Shown here in pieces: positions 48,017 through 57,694 of a DNA stretch of 64,000 nt. The translations under genes were made by a program, and so were the position numbers. Each line of letters begins with the position of its first letter. Within the stretch, counting starts at the first letter, position 1. Under the pieces are notes generated by a model. The model saw nothing but the letters and a program-made list of their open reading frames with translations, made no database searches and had not been told where the DNA came from. Location: IMG/VR virus record IMGVR_UViG_3300028571_002036, positions 20,613-84,612 of that record; one strand, given 5' to 3'. Source of the stretch: a virus.

Positions 48017-49684
48017 ATGACAGTCTTAGGTTTCTCCGTTGGGCACGATAAAGGTGCTGTAATAATCAAAAATGGTCAAGTAATTGTTGGAATAACACAA
48101 GAAAGACTTACAAGAAGAAAACATGATGGAGCATTCACAGGTGGTGCAATTCCCGTGGAGTCTATTATGTATTGTCTTTCCGTATTGGATATTACCGTAG
48201 ATGATTTAGACCTCATTGTTTACAGTTCAACTGAATTGGTCGATAACACATACGAACTTTTCAATAAAATCTTCCAAGTACCAAAAAAGAAACTTGTGTT
48301 CATGCCTCATCATTTGGCTCACGCATATTCTTCTTTCTTTTCTTCAGGTTTCGATGAAGCTGCAGTTATTGTCGCAGATGCATCGGGTTCAATTTTAAAT
48401 CATAAAACTAAACTTGGTGAATGGTATCCTGAAAAATCACATGAAGGACTCAATGAGGGTGAAGATTGGACTGAAGGTATTTCTTTGTATCATTTTACCA
48501 GAAGTGGTCATAGTGAAGTTTACAAGAAATGGATAAAATATCCCGTGCCCCTTGAAAGTAATGATGGAGTGTCGTTAGGTACTATGTATTCACAGGGATG
48601 TTTACAATTGATATATGAACCCAACAGTAATGTTTGGCCGGCAGGTAAACTTATGGGATTAGCTTCATATGCAAATTCAGAATTTGTAAAGAATTTCCCT
48701 GAATACATAAAATATGAAAACGATGACATTCATATACCAAACGGTGGGATTCTTCCACATATTACTTGGAGAAATGATTTTCAAACTAAAGCTAATGTTG
48801 CAGGGGTTTATCAAAGAGAACAAGAAAAATCATCCCTGATATTGGCAGATATGATTAAAAAACTCACAAACTCAAATAATGTTTGTACTGCAGGGGGTTC
48901 CTTTTTAAATTGTAATTCTAATGAAATTATCATAAATTCAGGACTATTCGAAAATACATTTTTCGTCCCTCCAGCTGATGACAGTGGTATTCCTCTTGGA
49001 TGTGCGTGGTACGCATATCAACAAGTTGCTGAAATTCAACAAACATTTCCATTGTGGCCCTACTTTGGTAAAAAGTATTCAAATAGAGATGTTGAAGAAG
49101 CTACGAGTAAATTTCCAAACCTCCGAGTAGAATATTGGGATAATTTTGATGATATTGTTGAAACCATAACTGACAGACTTGTTGAAAATAAAGTTATCGG
49201 ATGGTTCCAAGGAGGTTCCGAAATTGGACCTAGAGCTTTGGGAAATCGTTCAATTATTGCGTCACCCACATCAAAATGGATGAAAGACAGAGTTAACCAT
49301 GACCATAAACATAGAGAATGGTATCGTCCTTTTGCACCTGCAGTAATTTTTGATTTACAGAAAGAAATATTCCAAACTGATTATTTTTCTCCATTTATGT
49401 TAGTTACCGCAACTGTTGCAGATGAATGGAAAGAAAGAATCCCTGCGGTAGTCCATATCGATGGGTCCGCAAGATTTCAATCTGTCACACCAAAAAGTAA
49501 TGAAAAGTTTTTCAAACTTATAAATAAATTTTACGAAAAAACTGGAATCCCTGTTTTGTTGAACACTAGCTACAATGGTGGTCACGAACCAATGATTGAA
49601 ACACCATTTGATGCTATTAAATCTTTTTTAGATTGTAATTTAGATTTTCTAATAGCTGAAAATTATATTATTAGTAAAAATTAA
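48017..49684 (+). CDS. Carbamoyltransferase (NodU/CmcH family), first copy
   Basis: 555 residues from the ATG at 48017, which starts the conserved MTVLGFSVGHDKGAVII strand. HHLAHAYSSFF (about 98) and the Asp/Gly-rich ATP-site segments (VADASG; GSFLNC) are present. The C-terminal domain has GWFQGGSEIGPRALGNRSI (carbamoyl-adenylate site) and VLLNTSYNGGHEP. The family transfers carbamoyl groups from carbamoyl phosphate to sugar or other hydroxyls. It is immediately followed by a divergent second copy. Confidence 0.88.
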   Translation: MTVLGFSVGHDKGAVIIKNGQVIVGITQERLTRRKHDGAFTGGAIPVESIMYCLSVLDITVDDLDLIVYSSTELVDNTYELFNKIFQVPKKKLVFMPHHLAHAYSSFFSSGFDEAAVIVADASGSILNHKTKLGEWYPEKSHEGLNEGEDWTEGISLYHFTRSGHSEVYKKWIKYPVPLESNDGVSLGTMYSQGCLQLIYEPNSNVWPAGKLMGLASYANSEFVKNFPEYIKYENDDIHIPNGGILPHITWRNDFQTKANVAGVYQREQEKSSLILADMIKKLTNSNNVCTAGGSFLNCNSNEIIINSGLFENTFFVPPADDSGIPLGCAWYAYQQVAEIQQTFPLWPYFGKKYSNRDVEEATSKFPNLRVEYWDNFDDIVETITDRLVENKVIGWFQGGSEIGPRALGNRSIIASPTSKWMKDRVNHDHKHREWYRPFAPAVIFDLQKEIFQTDYFSPFMLVTATVADEWKERIPAVVHIDGSARFQSVTPKSNEKFFKLINKFYEKTGIPVLLNTSYNGGHEPMIETPFDAIKSFLDCNLDFLIAENYIISKN

Positions 49685-49691
49685 TTTTATT

Positions 49692-51284
49692 ATGAGTGTA
49701 ATCTATGGTCTTTTCGCAGCTGGACATAGTCCATCAACAACTTTGATTGTTGACGGTGAAATAATACATGCAGTAGAAGAAGAGAGAATCAAACGAATTA
49801 AATCGGGAGAAGATTATGGGGCGTACCCCGATTTATCACTAAAGGCTGTCGAAGATAGAACTAATATAAAACTTAAAGATGCTGATTATGTGGTTTTTGC
49901 TGAGCCAGCACCACCGGTATATGCTAGGAGATTAACTAATGATAATTATTCTAAAGTGTCTCACCACCTTGCACATAATACCGCAGCTTATTTTACAAGT
50001 GGAATGGAAGGAAAAGTACTTTCAATTTCACATGATGGTGGTGGAGAATCTTCTTTTATGCGAGTCTATGTATGTGAGGATGGTAAGATGAATGAAGTTC
50101 ATCGATTATCCGGAACTAACTCTGGCAGTCTTTCACAACTCTGGGGATTTATAACAAATTGGATGATGGGTCGTAATTCAAATTGTAGGTTTGAATGGAT
50201 AATGTGTAAGGATGAAGGTAAGGTCATGGGAATGGCACCTGATGGTTATTACGATGAAAGAATCCAAAAAATTCTACATAGTATCCTATCATATAATGAT
50301 TTGAAATTTTATCCTTCGGGAACTGACCAAAAAACGAAGTTTGTTATGGAACGATTACTCGAAGAAGGTTTTTTTGACACTCTTAAAAAACGAGAAGTTT
50401 TCAGTTTTAATTTACAATACTTTACTGAAGAATTGATGTTGAGATTTATCGACGACCTACACAAGAGAATGCCCGACTACAAGAAACTCTGTTTTTCAGG
50501 TGGTCTTTTTGCAAATGTTAAACTGAACCAAAAAATAAATGAATTACCGTGGGTTGAAGAAATATACATTCTTCCTCCAATGGGTGATGAAGGGCTTTCT
50601 TTAGGCGCGGCAATTCATAAAGCAGTTGAATTAGGTGAAATTACAAAACCAATAAAACTTAAAAATGTATATTTTGGTTTTGATTATTCAGATGAAGAAG
50701 TTATAAACTTGGCTACAAAACATGATTTTTTAGTTAAAAAATATATTGTTGATGAAATTGCGACGGATTTAAATAAAGGTTTGATTATTGGATGGTTTCA
50801 AGGTAAAATGGAACTTGGACCACGTTCCTTGGGAGCAAGGAGTATTTTGGTAAGACCTACAGATTACAATACCCACGCAGAGTTAAATCGAAGATTGAAA
50901 AGATATGATACAATGCCTTTTGCACCAATGATAATGGGTGAGTTTTTTGAAACGGTTTTCCCGACCGCAAAATCCAAGTATGCCGCTCAGTTTATGACTT
51001 TAACATTTCCAACCCATGAACCATGGATTTATAAAATTCCCGCAGTAATTCAGAAATCGGATAAAACTGCCAGACCTCAGGTAGTGGAAAAAGAAAATCT
51101 TCCCAAAGTTTGGGAACTTATGAATTCGTACTACGAACTCTCAGGAATCCCATTACTACTTAACACCTCATTCAATGCTCATAACGAACCCATTATTGAG
51201 CACCCCGAAAATGCTTTTGTTCACCTTAAAAATAAAGTGATTGATAAATTAGTTATTGGAGATTATGTATACGAAAATAAATAA
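49692..51284 (+). CDS. Carbamoyltransferase (NodU/CmcH family), second copy
   Basis: 530 residues. The same motif order as its neighbour: GLFAAGHSPSTTLI start, SHHLAHNTAAYF, SHDGGGESS, GLFANVKLNQ, GWFQGKMELGPRSLGARSI and LLNTSFNAHNEP. The copies are clearly diverged, so this is not a recent duplication. They may act on different substrates or as a pair. Target unknown: surface glycan or modified nucleotide are both possible. Confidence 0.88.
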   Translation: MSVIYGLFAAGHSPSTTLIVDGEIIHAVEEERIKRIKSGEDYGAYPDLSLKAVEDRTNIKLKDADYVVFAEPAPPVYARRLTNDNYSKVSHHLAHNTAAYFTSGMEGKVLSISHDGGGESSFMRVYVCEDGKMNEVHRLSGTNSGSLSQLWGFITNWMMGRNSNCRFEWIMCKDEGKVMGMAPDGYYDERIQKILHSILSYNDLKFYPSGTDQKTKFVMERLLEEGFFDTLKKREVFSFNLQYFTEELMLRFIDDLHKRMPDYKKLCFSGGLFANVKLNQKINELPWVEEIYILPPMGDEGLSLGAAIHKAVELGEITKPIKLKNVYFGFDYSDEEVINLATKHDFLVKKYIVDEIATDLNKGLIIGWFQGKMELGPRSLGARSILVRPTDYNTHAELNRRLKRYDTMPFAPMIMGEFFETVFPTAKSKYAAQFMTLTFPTHEPWIYKIPAVIQKSDKTARPQVVEKENLPKVWELMNSYYELSGIPLLLNTSFNAHNEPIIEHPENAFVHLKNKVIDKLVIGDYVYENK

Positions 51285-51915
51285 CGTTGGAATTCATTAT
51301 TTTTTAGAAAATGGAGTTAGGGTTCGAGTAGAAGGTCCTGATAATTATTACTATGTAGAAATAAGAGAGTATCCTAAGAATTCTACTGAATCATATTATT
51401 TAGAGGGATATCATCTAATTAAAGAACCTTCTTCTTGTTATGGAGTTCAAGTATTTCAGTATGATGTGAAATTTTATTATGACTTCGAACTTTTAGTTTA
51501 TAAGTTAGATGTAAACCACGGATTAGTACAAATCTTTCACCATAGATTCGATGACAGAGAAAAATTAGTTTTATTCAACATCGATAGTCATGATTTAAAA
51601 GAGGCTACTTTGTGGTATGAAAAATGTTTGTTGTACACCGATTTACACGGTTGCAAGCCTGTAATAAGAACTCATTTCGATGAATTGAATCATCGTAATA
51701 AAAACTATTTCTCTACAGATGTTTTCGAATTTTACAAAGTCTATAGCATAGGGCGTTATCCAAAAACTAGTCAGGATTTCCGTAGTATTGGAGACCAAAG
51801 AGTTGAAAACACAACTTGGTTTGGTTTATGGAAAAAATTCTGGTCTTACGAACATCCTCGTGAATGGAAATTGCTAACCTCCGAGGAAATAGTTGATGAT
51901 ATCCTCGGATTTTAG
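51265..51915 (+). CDS. Hypothetical protein linked to carbamoyltransferases
   Basis: About 216 residues from the ATG at 51265 (51256 also possible); it overlaps the second carbamoyltransferase by about 20 nt. Tyr/Phe/His-rich, beta-rich first half, and no motif recognised. The coupling suggests the same pathway or the same late-infection product. Confidence 0.5.
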   Translation: MYTKINNVGIHYFLENGVRVRVEGPDNYYYVEIREYPKNSTESYYLEGYHLIKEPSSCYGVQVFQYDVKFYYDFELLVYKLDVNHGLVQIFHHRFDDREKLVLFNIDSHDLKEATLWYEKCLLYTDLHGCKPVIRTHFDELNHRNKNYFSTDVFEFYKVYSIGRYPKTSQDFRSIGDQRVENTTWFGLWKKFWSYEHPREWKLLTSEEIVDDILGF

Positions 51916-52045
51916 TATTTTTTGAGAAACAACTCTCAAATGTGAATGTTAAAAAATACTTTGAATTCACAAAAACTATAAACGGGACAAATTATTTCTT
52001 ACAACAACTTTTAACAATTGGTTTGGCAGTTATAAATTTAAACCT

Positions 52046-52053
52046 TATCTTTG
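52046..52053 (+). promoter_or_regulatory. TATCTTTG -7 element of clpP
   Basis: Exact TAnnTTTG match 28 nt before the clpP ATG, with TTTGG about 20 bp upstream. Confidence 0.65.
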
Positions 52054-52081
52054 TTAACTCAAATAATTTAAAATACAACGG

Positions 52082-52759
52082 ATGAACATTTCCCAAGAAT
52101 TCAAAAAGTACGCAATGAGTGATTACAATGTGTCTTCACTTACAATGTATAACTTCGAGAAACAAATCGAAAACTCACTAACCCCTTATATTTTGGAAGA
52201 GCGTGAACTTCGAGCAACTCAAATAGATATTTTTTCTCGATTGATGAGAGATAGACTTTTGTGGGTTGCAGGACCAGTCAATGATAATATGTCCACAATT
52301 GTTCAGGCACAACTAATGTTCTTAGATTCTGCCGATAAAACAGATATTACAATGCACATAGATTCTCCAGGTGGAAGTGTAAAATCAGGACTTTCTATTG
52401 TAGATGTTATGGATTATATCTCATGTGACATCCGTACCGTGAATACTGGTCTTGCCGCTTCTATGGGTTCGATATTGTTGGGAGCGGGAACTAAAGGAAA
52501 ACGAAGTTCACTTCGATTCTCCCGTACAATGCTACACCAATCATCTGGTGGTGCTGGCGGAAATATTCAGGATGCTGAGATTACATTTAAAGAATGGAAA
52601 AAAATTAACGACACTCTATTTATTCTTCTCGGTGACTACTGTGGAAAAGACTCTGAACAGGTCAAACAAGACGCACAACGCGATTTATGGCTCGATTCAC
52701 AGGAAGCCTTAGATTATGGTATTATCGATGAAATAGTGACAAAAAAAGGGGGTCACTGA
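52082..52759 (+). CDS. clpP: ClpP protease subunit
   Basis: 225 residues. The catalytic triad is complete: Ser127 (TGLAASMG), His152 (TMLHQSS) and Asp201 (QRDLWLD). The N-terminal part (TPYILEERELRATQIDIFSRLMRDR) closely follows Bacteroidota ClpP, pointing to capture from such a host. ClpP forms the tetradecameric peptidase that works with ClpC/ClpX. Together with the phage ClpC-like unfoldase this makes a complete phage-encoded protease. Its stop codon lies inside the terminator hairpin. Confidence 0.95.
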   Translation: MNISQEFKKYAMSDYNVSSLTMYNFEKQIENSLTPYILEERELRATQIDIFSRLMRDRLLWVAGPVNDNMSTIVQAQLMFLDSADKTDITMHIDSPGGSVKSGLSIVDVMDYISCDIRTVNTGLAASMGSILLGAGTKGKRSSLRFSRTMLHQSSGGAGGNIQDAEITFKEWKKINDTLFILLGDYCGKDSEQVKQDAQRDLWLDSQEALDYGIIDEIVTKKGGH

Positions 52760-52764
52760 CCCCC
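52748..52764 (+). terminator. Intrinsic terminator of clpP
   Basis: GGGGGTC, ACT loop, GACCCCC, then TTT. The left arm includes the last codons of clpP. Confidence 0.8.
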
Positions 52765-52832
52765 TTTAATAGATAAACACACCCCTTTCTTTTAACGTGT
52801 TTATATCAACACGAGTTTCCTCGGAAGATTTC

Positions 52833-54014
52833 TTAACGATTTAATCTAAAATCGAATTGGTATTCAACCTCACCTGTTGGTGTGAACTGTTGTTTTACGA
52901 CGGGTCTATTAACATCACGACCCGATTTTGGTAGTGTTGGGAATTTGGGGTCTCCTGTGTATTTTTCACGAAGAGCCAAGATTGCCTTTTCAACATTCTT
53001 TCCACCAATTCCCATAGTACCAAATTTGTGGTCTCGTTTCAAACAAGCATTAACTTCTTTTTTCATCGCTTCTAAAGTACCGAAGTCTGGTTCTTCAGGT
53101 GGCGGTTTTCTCCAAGAGTTGTAGTAAGCTAAAATAACTCTACCACAATACTTTTCATTGTATATTTTTTCACCTTCTTTTTGTTGGTCCCGAGTAATCT
53201 TAAGTAATTGTTTTCTATCAATTTTACTTGGATTAAGATAAATTACAATATTTTTAGTGAGACCAGCGCTTTTCGGGATGACTAACCGTCCACTCCACCA
53301 AGTTTGTCTTTCTTGCTCGGTCATTTCATTTTCGTACTTCCAAGGACCTCTTCCCTCTTCAGGTTTTTCAATTCCAAATGAATTTAAATAAGAATCAATG
53401 ATTTCAGATTCTTTTGAAGTCGTCGCACCAGGTTGCATTGTAGCCGCTTTGGGTCTATAAAGTTTGGTTGTTCCAACTTGAATGATTTCAAGAACTGTTT
53501 GGTCTCCTTGGTTTGCAGGTACCTCATAACCAGCAGGTAGATTGTCATAGGTAAAGTATCCGTAACCACCTTGCTTGATATCCTTTGTAAGGGTTGCAAT
53601 TAGATTATTCAATCTGTCTTCTTTAACATTCAATCCTTTACACGACCACTTGTCAGCGCTTCTTACACCTGTTTTTCCTCCTTGACTAACTGTTACTAAG
53701 AAAGTTCCATCTCCAAAGAAATATACCTCATCACCTCTATCCCAAATGACTCTGTCACCTGACATTTTTTGTTCTGTTGGACGGTATAACAATGCGTTTT
53801 TACCATCTTTCGTTGCTGGTTTGGATTGTCTGATAGCTTCATTGGTACACTTTTGTTGTGCTAATGCTAAAAATTGTTTCGGGTCGGTAACATCTTCAAT
53901 TTGCTCGGAAACCAAAGATTTGTCAAAAAGATGACCCATTAGAACATCTCTATACTTGTTGTGATTTTCAAGTATCGAGTTTCTCTCTTCTGTAGTAATT
54001 TTAATTCTTTTCAT
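52833..54014 (-). CDS. Putative internal virion protein with targeting peptide
   Basis: 393 residues. The N-terminus (MKRIKITTEERNSILENHNK, amphipathic) ends at residue 37 with V-S-E/Q, a plausible prohead-protease site. The rest is alpha/beta with Cys at the start and no enzyme motif I can name. Last of a five-gene minus-strand set that share such N-termini. A TATTTATC element lies 9 nt upstream. Confidence 0.6.
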   Translation of the reverse strand: MKRIKITTEERNSILENHNKYRDVLMGHLFDKSLVSEQIEDVTDPKQFLALAQQKCTNEAIRQSKPATKDGKNALLYRPTEQKMSGDRVIWDRGDEVYFFGDGTFLVTVSQGGKTGVRSADKWSCKGLNVKEDRLNNLIATLTKDIKQGGYGYFTYDNLPAGYEVPANQGDQTVLEIIQVGTTKLYRPKAATMQPGATTSKESEIIDSYLNSFGIEKPEEGRGPWKYENEMTEQERQTWWSGRLVIPKSAGLTKNIVIYLNPSKIDRKQLLKITRDQQKEGEKIYNEKYCGRVILAYYNSWRKPPPEEPDFGTLEAMKKEVNACLKRDHKFGTMGIGGKNVEKAILALREKYTGDPKFPTLPKSGRDVNRPVVKQQFTPTGEVEYQFDFRLNR

Positions 54015-54023
54015 ATCTTATAC

Positions 54024-54031
54024 GATAAATA
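54024..54031 (-). promoter_or_regulatory. TATTTATC element
   Basis: Minus-strand variant of the late element 9 nt before the 54014 start. Confidence 0.4.
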
Positions 54032-54034
54032 CAC

Positions 54035-54766
54035 TTATGATAGGTCTAAAATCTCAGAACCCCTGGATGTTTTCGGAAATTTGCGATAGAAATCTTCGGC
54101 TTCCTTTTTTTGTTTTTCCACCTCAAGATTCATTTCGTTGGTTTTTTTAATTAAATTACAAACACGGCTAACATCGGAATCATTGAAACCGTTTTGCCAA
54201 CCGTAGTTACCCAATTTATTATACATTAAATTATCGAAATTACCTGTTGATTCCAAACCTAAACATTCTTGTACTTTTTTAATTGATTCTGATTTACAAC
54301 CCAATTGATTGAAACCGGTACATGACTTATATGTTTGTGAAAGGTCGTTACGGACAATTTGTGGTTTACTCGTTGGGTTTTTCTCTTCCAACTTATTTCT
54401 TAAAACCCACAAATTATATTGCAGTTTTACTTTTTCAGCGGCACTAACTGTTGAATTTTTTACATTGTCTACGAGTATATTAAGTTCTTCCAATGCCTTT
54501 CTATAAGTTACACTGGTTTTAACTTCTTGTATTTTTTCTTCAAACTCTTCAACTTTTTTATCCAATTCATTTTCTGTCGTTGGTTCGGTAGTATTCTCAG
54601 GTTCTTCAGTTGATGAATTATCTTGCGTATCAATTTCACACTTATACCAAGTCACAGAACCAAAAACTACAGTGCGTAATTTACCCGAACAAGAAGGTCT
54701 TTTAGGCCTCCAACCTTGTTCACGCGCATCATACGCTGAAGTGGGGATTTTTTGTTCGTTTAACAT
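54035..54766 (-). CDS. Putative internal virion protein with PG-binding-like segment
   Basis: 243 residues. It starts M-L-N-E/Q, itself a minimal protease site. A Cys-bounded segment near residues 65-75, a long helical middle, and a segment GCKSESIKKVQECLGLESTGNF (split over about 165-190) that resembles a peptidoglycan-binding repeat (IxxLQxxLGLxxTGxF). Same strand and spacing as its neighbours. Confidence 0.55.
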   Translation of the reverse strand: MLNEQKIPTSAYDAREQGWRPKRPSCSGKLRTVVFGSVTWYKCEIDTQDNSSTEEPENTTEPTTENELDKKVEEFEEKIQEVKTSVTYRKALEELNILVDNVKNSTVSAAEKVKLQYNLWVLRNKLEEKNPTSKPQIVRNDLSQTYKSCTGFNQLGCKSESIKKVQECLGLESTGNFDNLMYNKLGNYGWQNGFNDSDVSRVCNLIKKTNEMNLEVEKQKKEAEDFYRKFPKTSRGSEILDLS

Positions 54767-54773
54767 AACATCA

Positions 54774-56111
54774 TTAATTAAAAATATTAAACATACTTTT
54801 ATTTCTATCCTCTTCGGTGTAAACTTTATGACCTAATACAGTGTCTTCTTTGTAAATAAGATAATCAACATCATCTCCTTCACCTACCCACAAAGCAATC
54901 ATTTTATTTGGGTCTTTGTTATCAACTTCAAAAAAGTAATTTTTAGGGTCAATCTTCATAGTATTTTGCATATAATCTTTAGCCTCTTCTTCAGAAACTT
55001 TTGAAAATGTTTTTGTTATAGTACCAAGACTCCCTTTTATCCCTGATAGTACATCACCAAGTTTATTAGTTAAAAAAAATGACGTTCCCGAAACAGGTCC
55101 TTTAGTGACGAAAGCATATAAAAATTCTATAAACAATATAATTCCAAAAAGAGCAGTACTCGCTCTCAAGAGTGTTGAAGGTAAGTTTAAAATATAACTT
55201 CCATCGGGAGCTTTCGCATAAACTTTTTGTTTACCCAAACCTGTTGTGTCGAGTTCTTTTCTATAAACAACTAATGCATTTTTAGCCCTGGTAAAAATGC
55301 CACCATAGTATTTGGATTGTTCAGGAGATAATTTTCCTAAAGAAGATTTGAATTTCTCATCTCGTAAAATATTGTCAATTTGAGATGCTACCTCTTCTAC
55401 CGCCTCATCCCAAGTTTTACCTCTTAGTTTTGTTTCGATTCTACGAAGCTCAACTTGAAAATCTTTCATCCCCTTTAAAGAGTTGAATGTATTTTCCCCA
55501 AAAACATTTCTAAGTACCGCTTCAGGAGTAACATCCGTCCCTACTTTGGCTAATGAAGGGACTCTTGCTTGATTGAGTTGTTTCCTAAATCTTGAAACCA
55601 ATCCTTCTTTCATTTCATCACTTAACCAATCCAATTCTTCAAGAGTCGTTTCATAATTTTTTACTGTAGCTTCGATGTATTCTTCAGAAACTGGAGTCCC
55701 CTTCCTTCCTAATTCTGTCACTTTTTTTATTGTGGAGGAGGTAATATTAACTATTTGACTTGGAATTATTTTGGATTTCAAAAGAAATTCTACAAATTCT
55801 TCAGTTGTGGCATTTCTTAAAATAAGTCTCAACGAGTCATCAGAAAATTGTTTCACGAATGAGAATCCTGCATCATAATCATCAATTTGTTTGGTGAAAA
55901 TATCTATTAAATCATCTGTCACAACACCAACCTTTTGAGCCTCTTTTTGGGCAATTGGTGTTATGAAATCAATAAACTCATCCCCTTGTTTTAGGGCAAA
56001 ATCAAAAATTTCTTGCGATAATTTAGGTGGAATCGGTTGTTCCAAAAGAATATTTTTACCTGAGATAATTTCTCTTATTCTATAAATTTCAGTAATGAGT
56101 TTTTTATCCAT
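54774..56111 (-). CDS. Putative internal virion protein with one TM segment
   Basis: 445 residues. N-terminus MDKKLITEIYRIREIISGKN then I-L-L-E/Q at residue 24. Long helical body; one hydrophobic segment (about 325-345, ALFGIILFIEFLYAFV). Helical, membrane-inserting proteins of this kind are typical ejection proteins. A TATTTATA element sits 4 nt before the ATG. Confidence 0.6.
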   Translation of the reverse strand: MDKKLITEIYRIREIISGKNILLEQPIPPKLSQEIFDFALKQGDEFIDFITPIAQKEAQKVGVVTDDLIDIFTKQIDDYDAGFSFVKQFSDDSLRLILRNATTEEFVEFLLKSKIIPSQIVNITSSTIKKVTELGRKGTPVSEEYIEATVKNYETTLEELDWLSDEMKEGLVSRFRKQLNQARVPSLAKVGTDVTPEAVLRNVFGENTFNSLKGMKDFQVELRRIETKLRGKTWDEAVEEVASQIDNILRDEKFKSSLGKLSPEQSKYYGGIFTRAKNALVVYRKELDTTGLGKQKVYAKAPDGSYILNLPSTLLRASTALFGIILFIEFLYAFVTKGPVSGTSFFLTNKLGDVLSGIKGSLGTITKTFSKVSEEEAKDYMQNTMKIDPKNYFFEVDNKDPNKMIALWVGEGDDVDYLIYKEDTVLGHKVYTEEDRNKSMFNIFN

Positions 56112-56115
56112 AATC

Positions 56116-56123
56116 TATAAATA
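56116..56123 (-). promoter_or_regulatory. TATTTATA element, 4 nt from ATG
   Basis: Minus-strand TATTTATA directly before the 56111 start codon. Confidence 0.5.
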
Positions 56124-56135
56124 TCTAACTTTGAC

Positions 56136-57371
56136 TTAATATATCCCATGAAACGCATTAATTGAGTCTTGGTTTGTTGTATACTTAATGTTTATTTTAA
56201 CAATGTCCATTTGTTTTTGAGAGCTGTCCGTTTTTTCGATTTCATCAATCGCTTTATCTCGAACTTCTTCTCTAACATCCTCTTCTAATTTTTTTATTTC
56301 AGAAATTGGTTGTTTTTTTTGTTCTACAGTGAGTTGGGTTTTATCATTAACACCAACCAAAATGACACCAATTTTCTTGGCTAAAGCGGCAACAGTATAA
56401 ATTACCCCTCCGATTCTAATTGTCCATTTACTTGTAATCAAACCTGCTCTTATCAAATACAAACAATAAAGAAGTAACTGTTTCAGATTCATTTTTGAAG
56501 TGATGGCTAAAGTAGATGAGCGAGCAGTAATTTTTGTCGTTAGTTTTACTAACTCATCTTTATTCTTATTAATAGCCTCAACCACCCCCGCTTCGGTTCG
56601 GTTTAAAGGTAATTTTTTTGAAACTTTTTTCAATAAATTTTTAATAAATCCACTAGTTAGATTTTTGTAACCAGGAATGAATTGTGCCAACTGGTGACCT
56701 GGTATTAATAAAAATAATGTACCTAATCCTGCCGCTAGTTCATTACCTTCTTTTACATACAAATTCACATCTGCCAATTCCAAAAGTCCACCAACAACAA
56801 TTCCCACAACTCCCGCGAAACCAAATGTTGCGGCAACAGAGGCTAAAGGTAAAAGAATGTGAGGGTCTGTCAAAATATCACTAATATCCACCATTGCTTT
56901 ATGATTTGTTGAATATTCTTTTGAATCCAAATCATAAATTTTTTCAAATTCTGTTTTCGCCGTCTTTGATTTACAAAAAGGGATTTTTTTTGTTTTACCG
57001 TAACAAACACATGATGATTTTTTACAAAGTAGTATTTCGGCTCTTGGAGAGTAATAGGGTAATTTCCATTGGAAATCTTCATCACTTGTGACTTTTCCTG
57101 GTGTGGTTGCAACACTCATTGCCTTGACAGGTTTTTCGGGTTTTTCAGGAAGGATGTATTCCATTGCGAGAGACTTTGAAACTCCTTCAGGGTCTTTCAT
57201 TCTAACTTGCATAGCTGGTGGAATAACATTTACACTACTTAGTCTATCACTAATAGGAACCGAAGAGGGGATTCTTTGTTCAATTAATGATATATTTTCA
57301 CCGTTGGTTTTTTTTGTGTCATAAAACATTCTCACAAGAATGTCATTCAAAACTTTTTTGTTTCTACTCAT
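56136..57371 (-). CDS. Putative internal virion protein with several TM segments
   Basis: 411 residues. N-terminal helix ends I-S-L-I-E/Q at residue 31. A Cys cluster (LLCKKSSCVCYGKTKKIPFC, about 112-131) could bind zinc. Hydrophobic segments around 180-215 and 305-345 could span a membrane. Overlaps the upstream small gene by 4 nt. Likely an ejected, membrane-active head protein. Confidence 0.6.
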   Translation of the reverse strand: MSRNKKVLNDILVRMFYDTKKTNGENISLIEQRIPSSVPISDRLSSVNVIPPAMQVRMKDPEGVSKSLAMEYILPEKPEKPVKAMSVATTPGKVTSDEDFQWKLPYYSPRAEILLCKKSSCVCYGKTKKIPFCKSKTAKTEFEKIYDLDSKEYSTNHKAMVDISDILTDPHILLPLASVAATFGFAGVVGIVVGGLLELADVNLYVKEGNELAAGLGTLFLLIPGHQLAQFIPGYKNLTSGFIKNLLKKVSKKLPLNRTEAGVVEAINKNKDELVKLTTKITARSSTLAITSKMNLKQLLLYCLYLIRAGLITSKWTIRIGGVIYTVAALAKKIGVILVGVNDKTQLTVEQKKQPISEIKKLEEDVREEVRDKAIDEIEKTDSSQKQMDIVKINIKYTTNQDSINAFHGIY

Positions 57372-57646
57372 GTCAGCGGATTGGCTTTACCTCTTGAAAC
57401 TCCAGTGTCCCATTTATATTTGGGGTCACCCATATAAGTTTTACCCATAGACCTGTCACTTTTCCACACATATCCATGTCCACCATAAGTTTTACCCATC
57501 TTTCTTCCCGACTCCCATGATTTGGCACTTGATTTTGAACCAGCAGAACCCCCCGTTTCAGCAGAGTCCTCTTGTTCTACCATCTCATTTTTGGATGATA
57601 AAACCTTAGATATGGTCTTTATTATATTATCAACATTCAAATCCAT
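57368..57646 (-). CDS. Small putative internal protein with internal repeat
   Basis: 92 residues. N-terminal helix ends E-M-V-E/Q at residue 24. The C-terminal half has a repeated unit (GRKMGKTYGGHGYVW and DRSMGKTYMGDPKYKW). First gene of the five-gene set; a TATTTATC element lies 4 nt before the ATG. Confidence 0.6.
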   Translation of the reverse strand: MDLNVDNIIKTISKVLSSKNEMVEQEDSAETGGSAGSKSSAKSWESGRKMGKTYGGHGYVWKSDRSMGKTYMGDPKYKWDTGVSRGKANPLT

Positions 57647-57650
57647 AAAG

Positions 57651-57658
57651 ATAAATAT
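57651..57658 (-). promoter_or_regulatory. TATTTATC element, 4 nt from ATG
   Basis: Minus-strand late element directly before the 57646 start. Confidence 0.45.
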
Positions 57659-57694
57659 TTTGATTACCCATAAAATAGTGTTATATTTTTTTTT

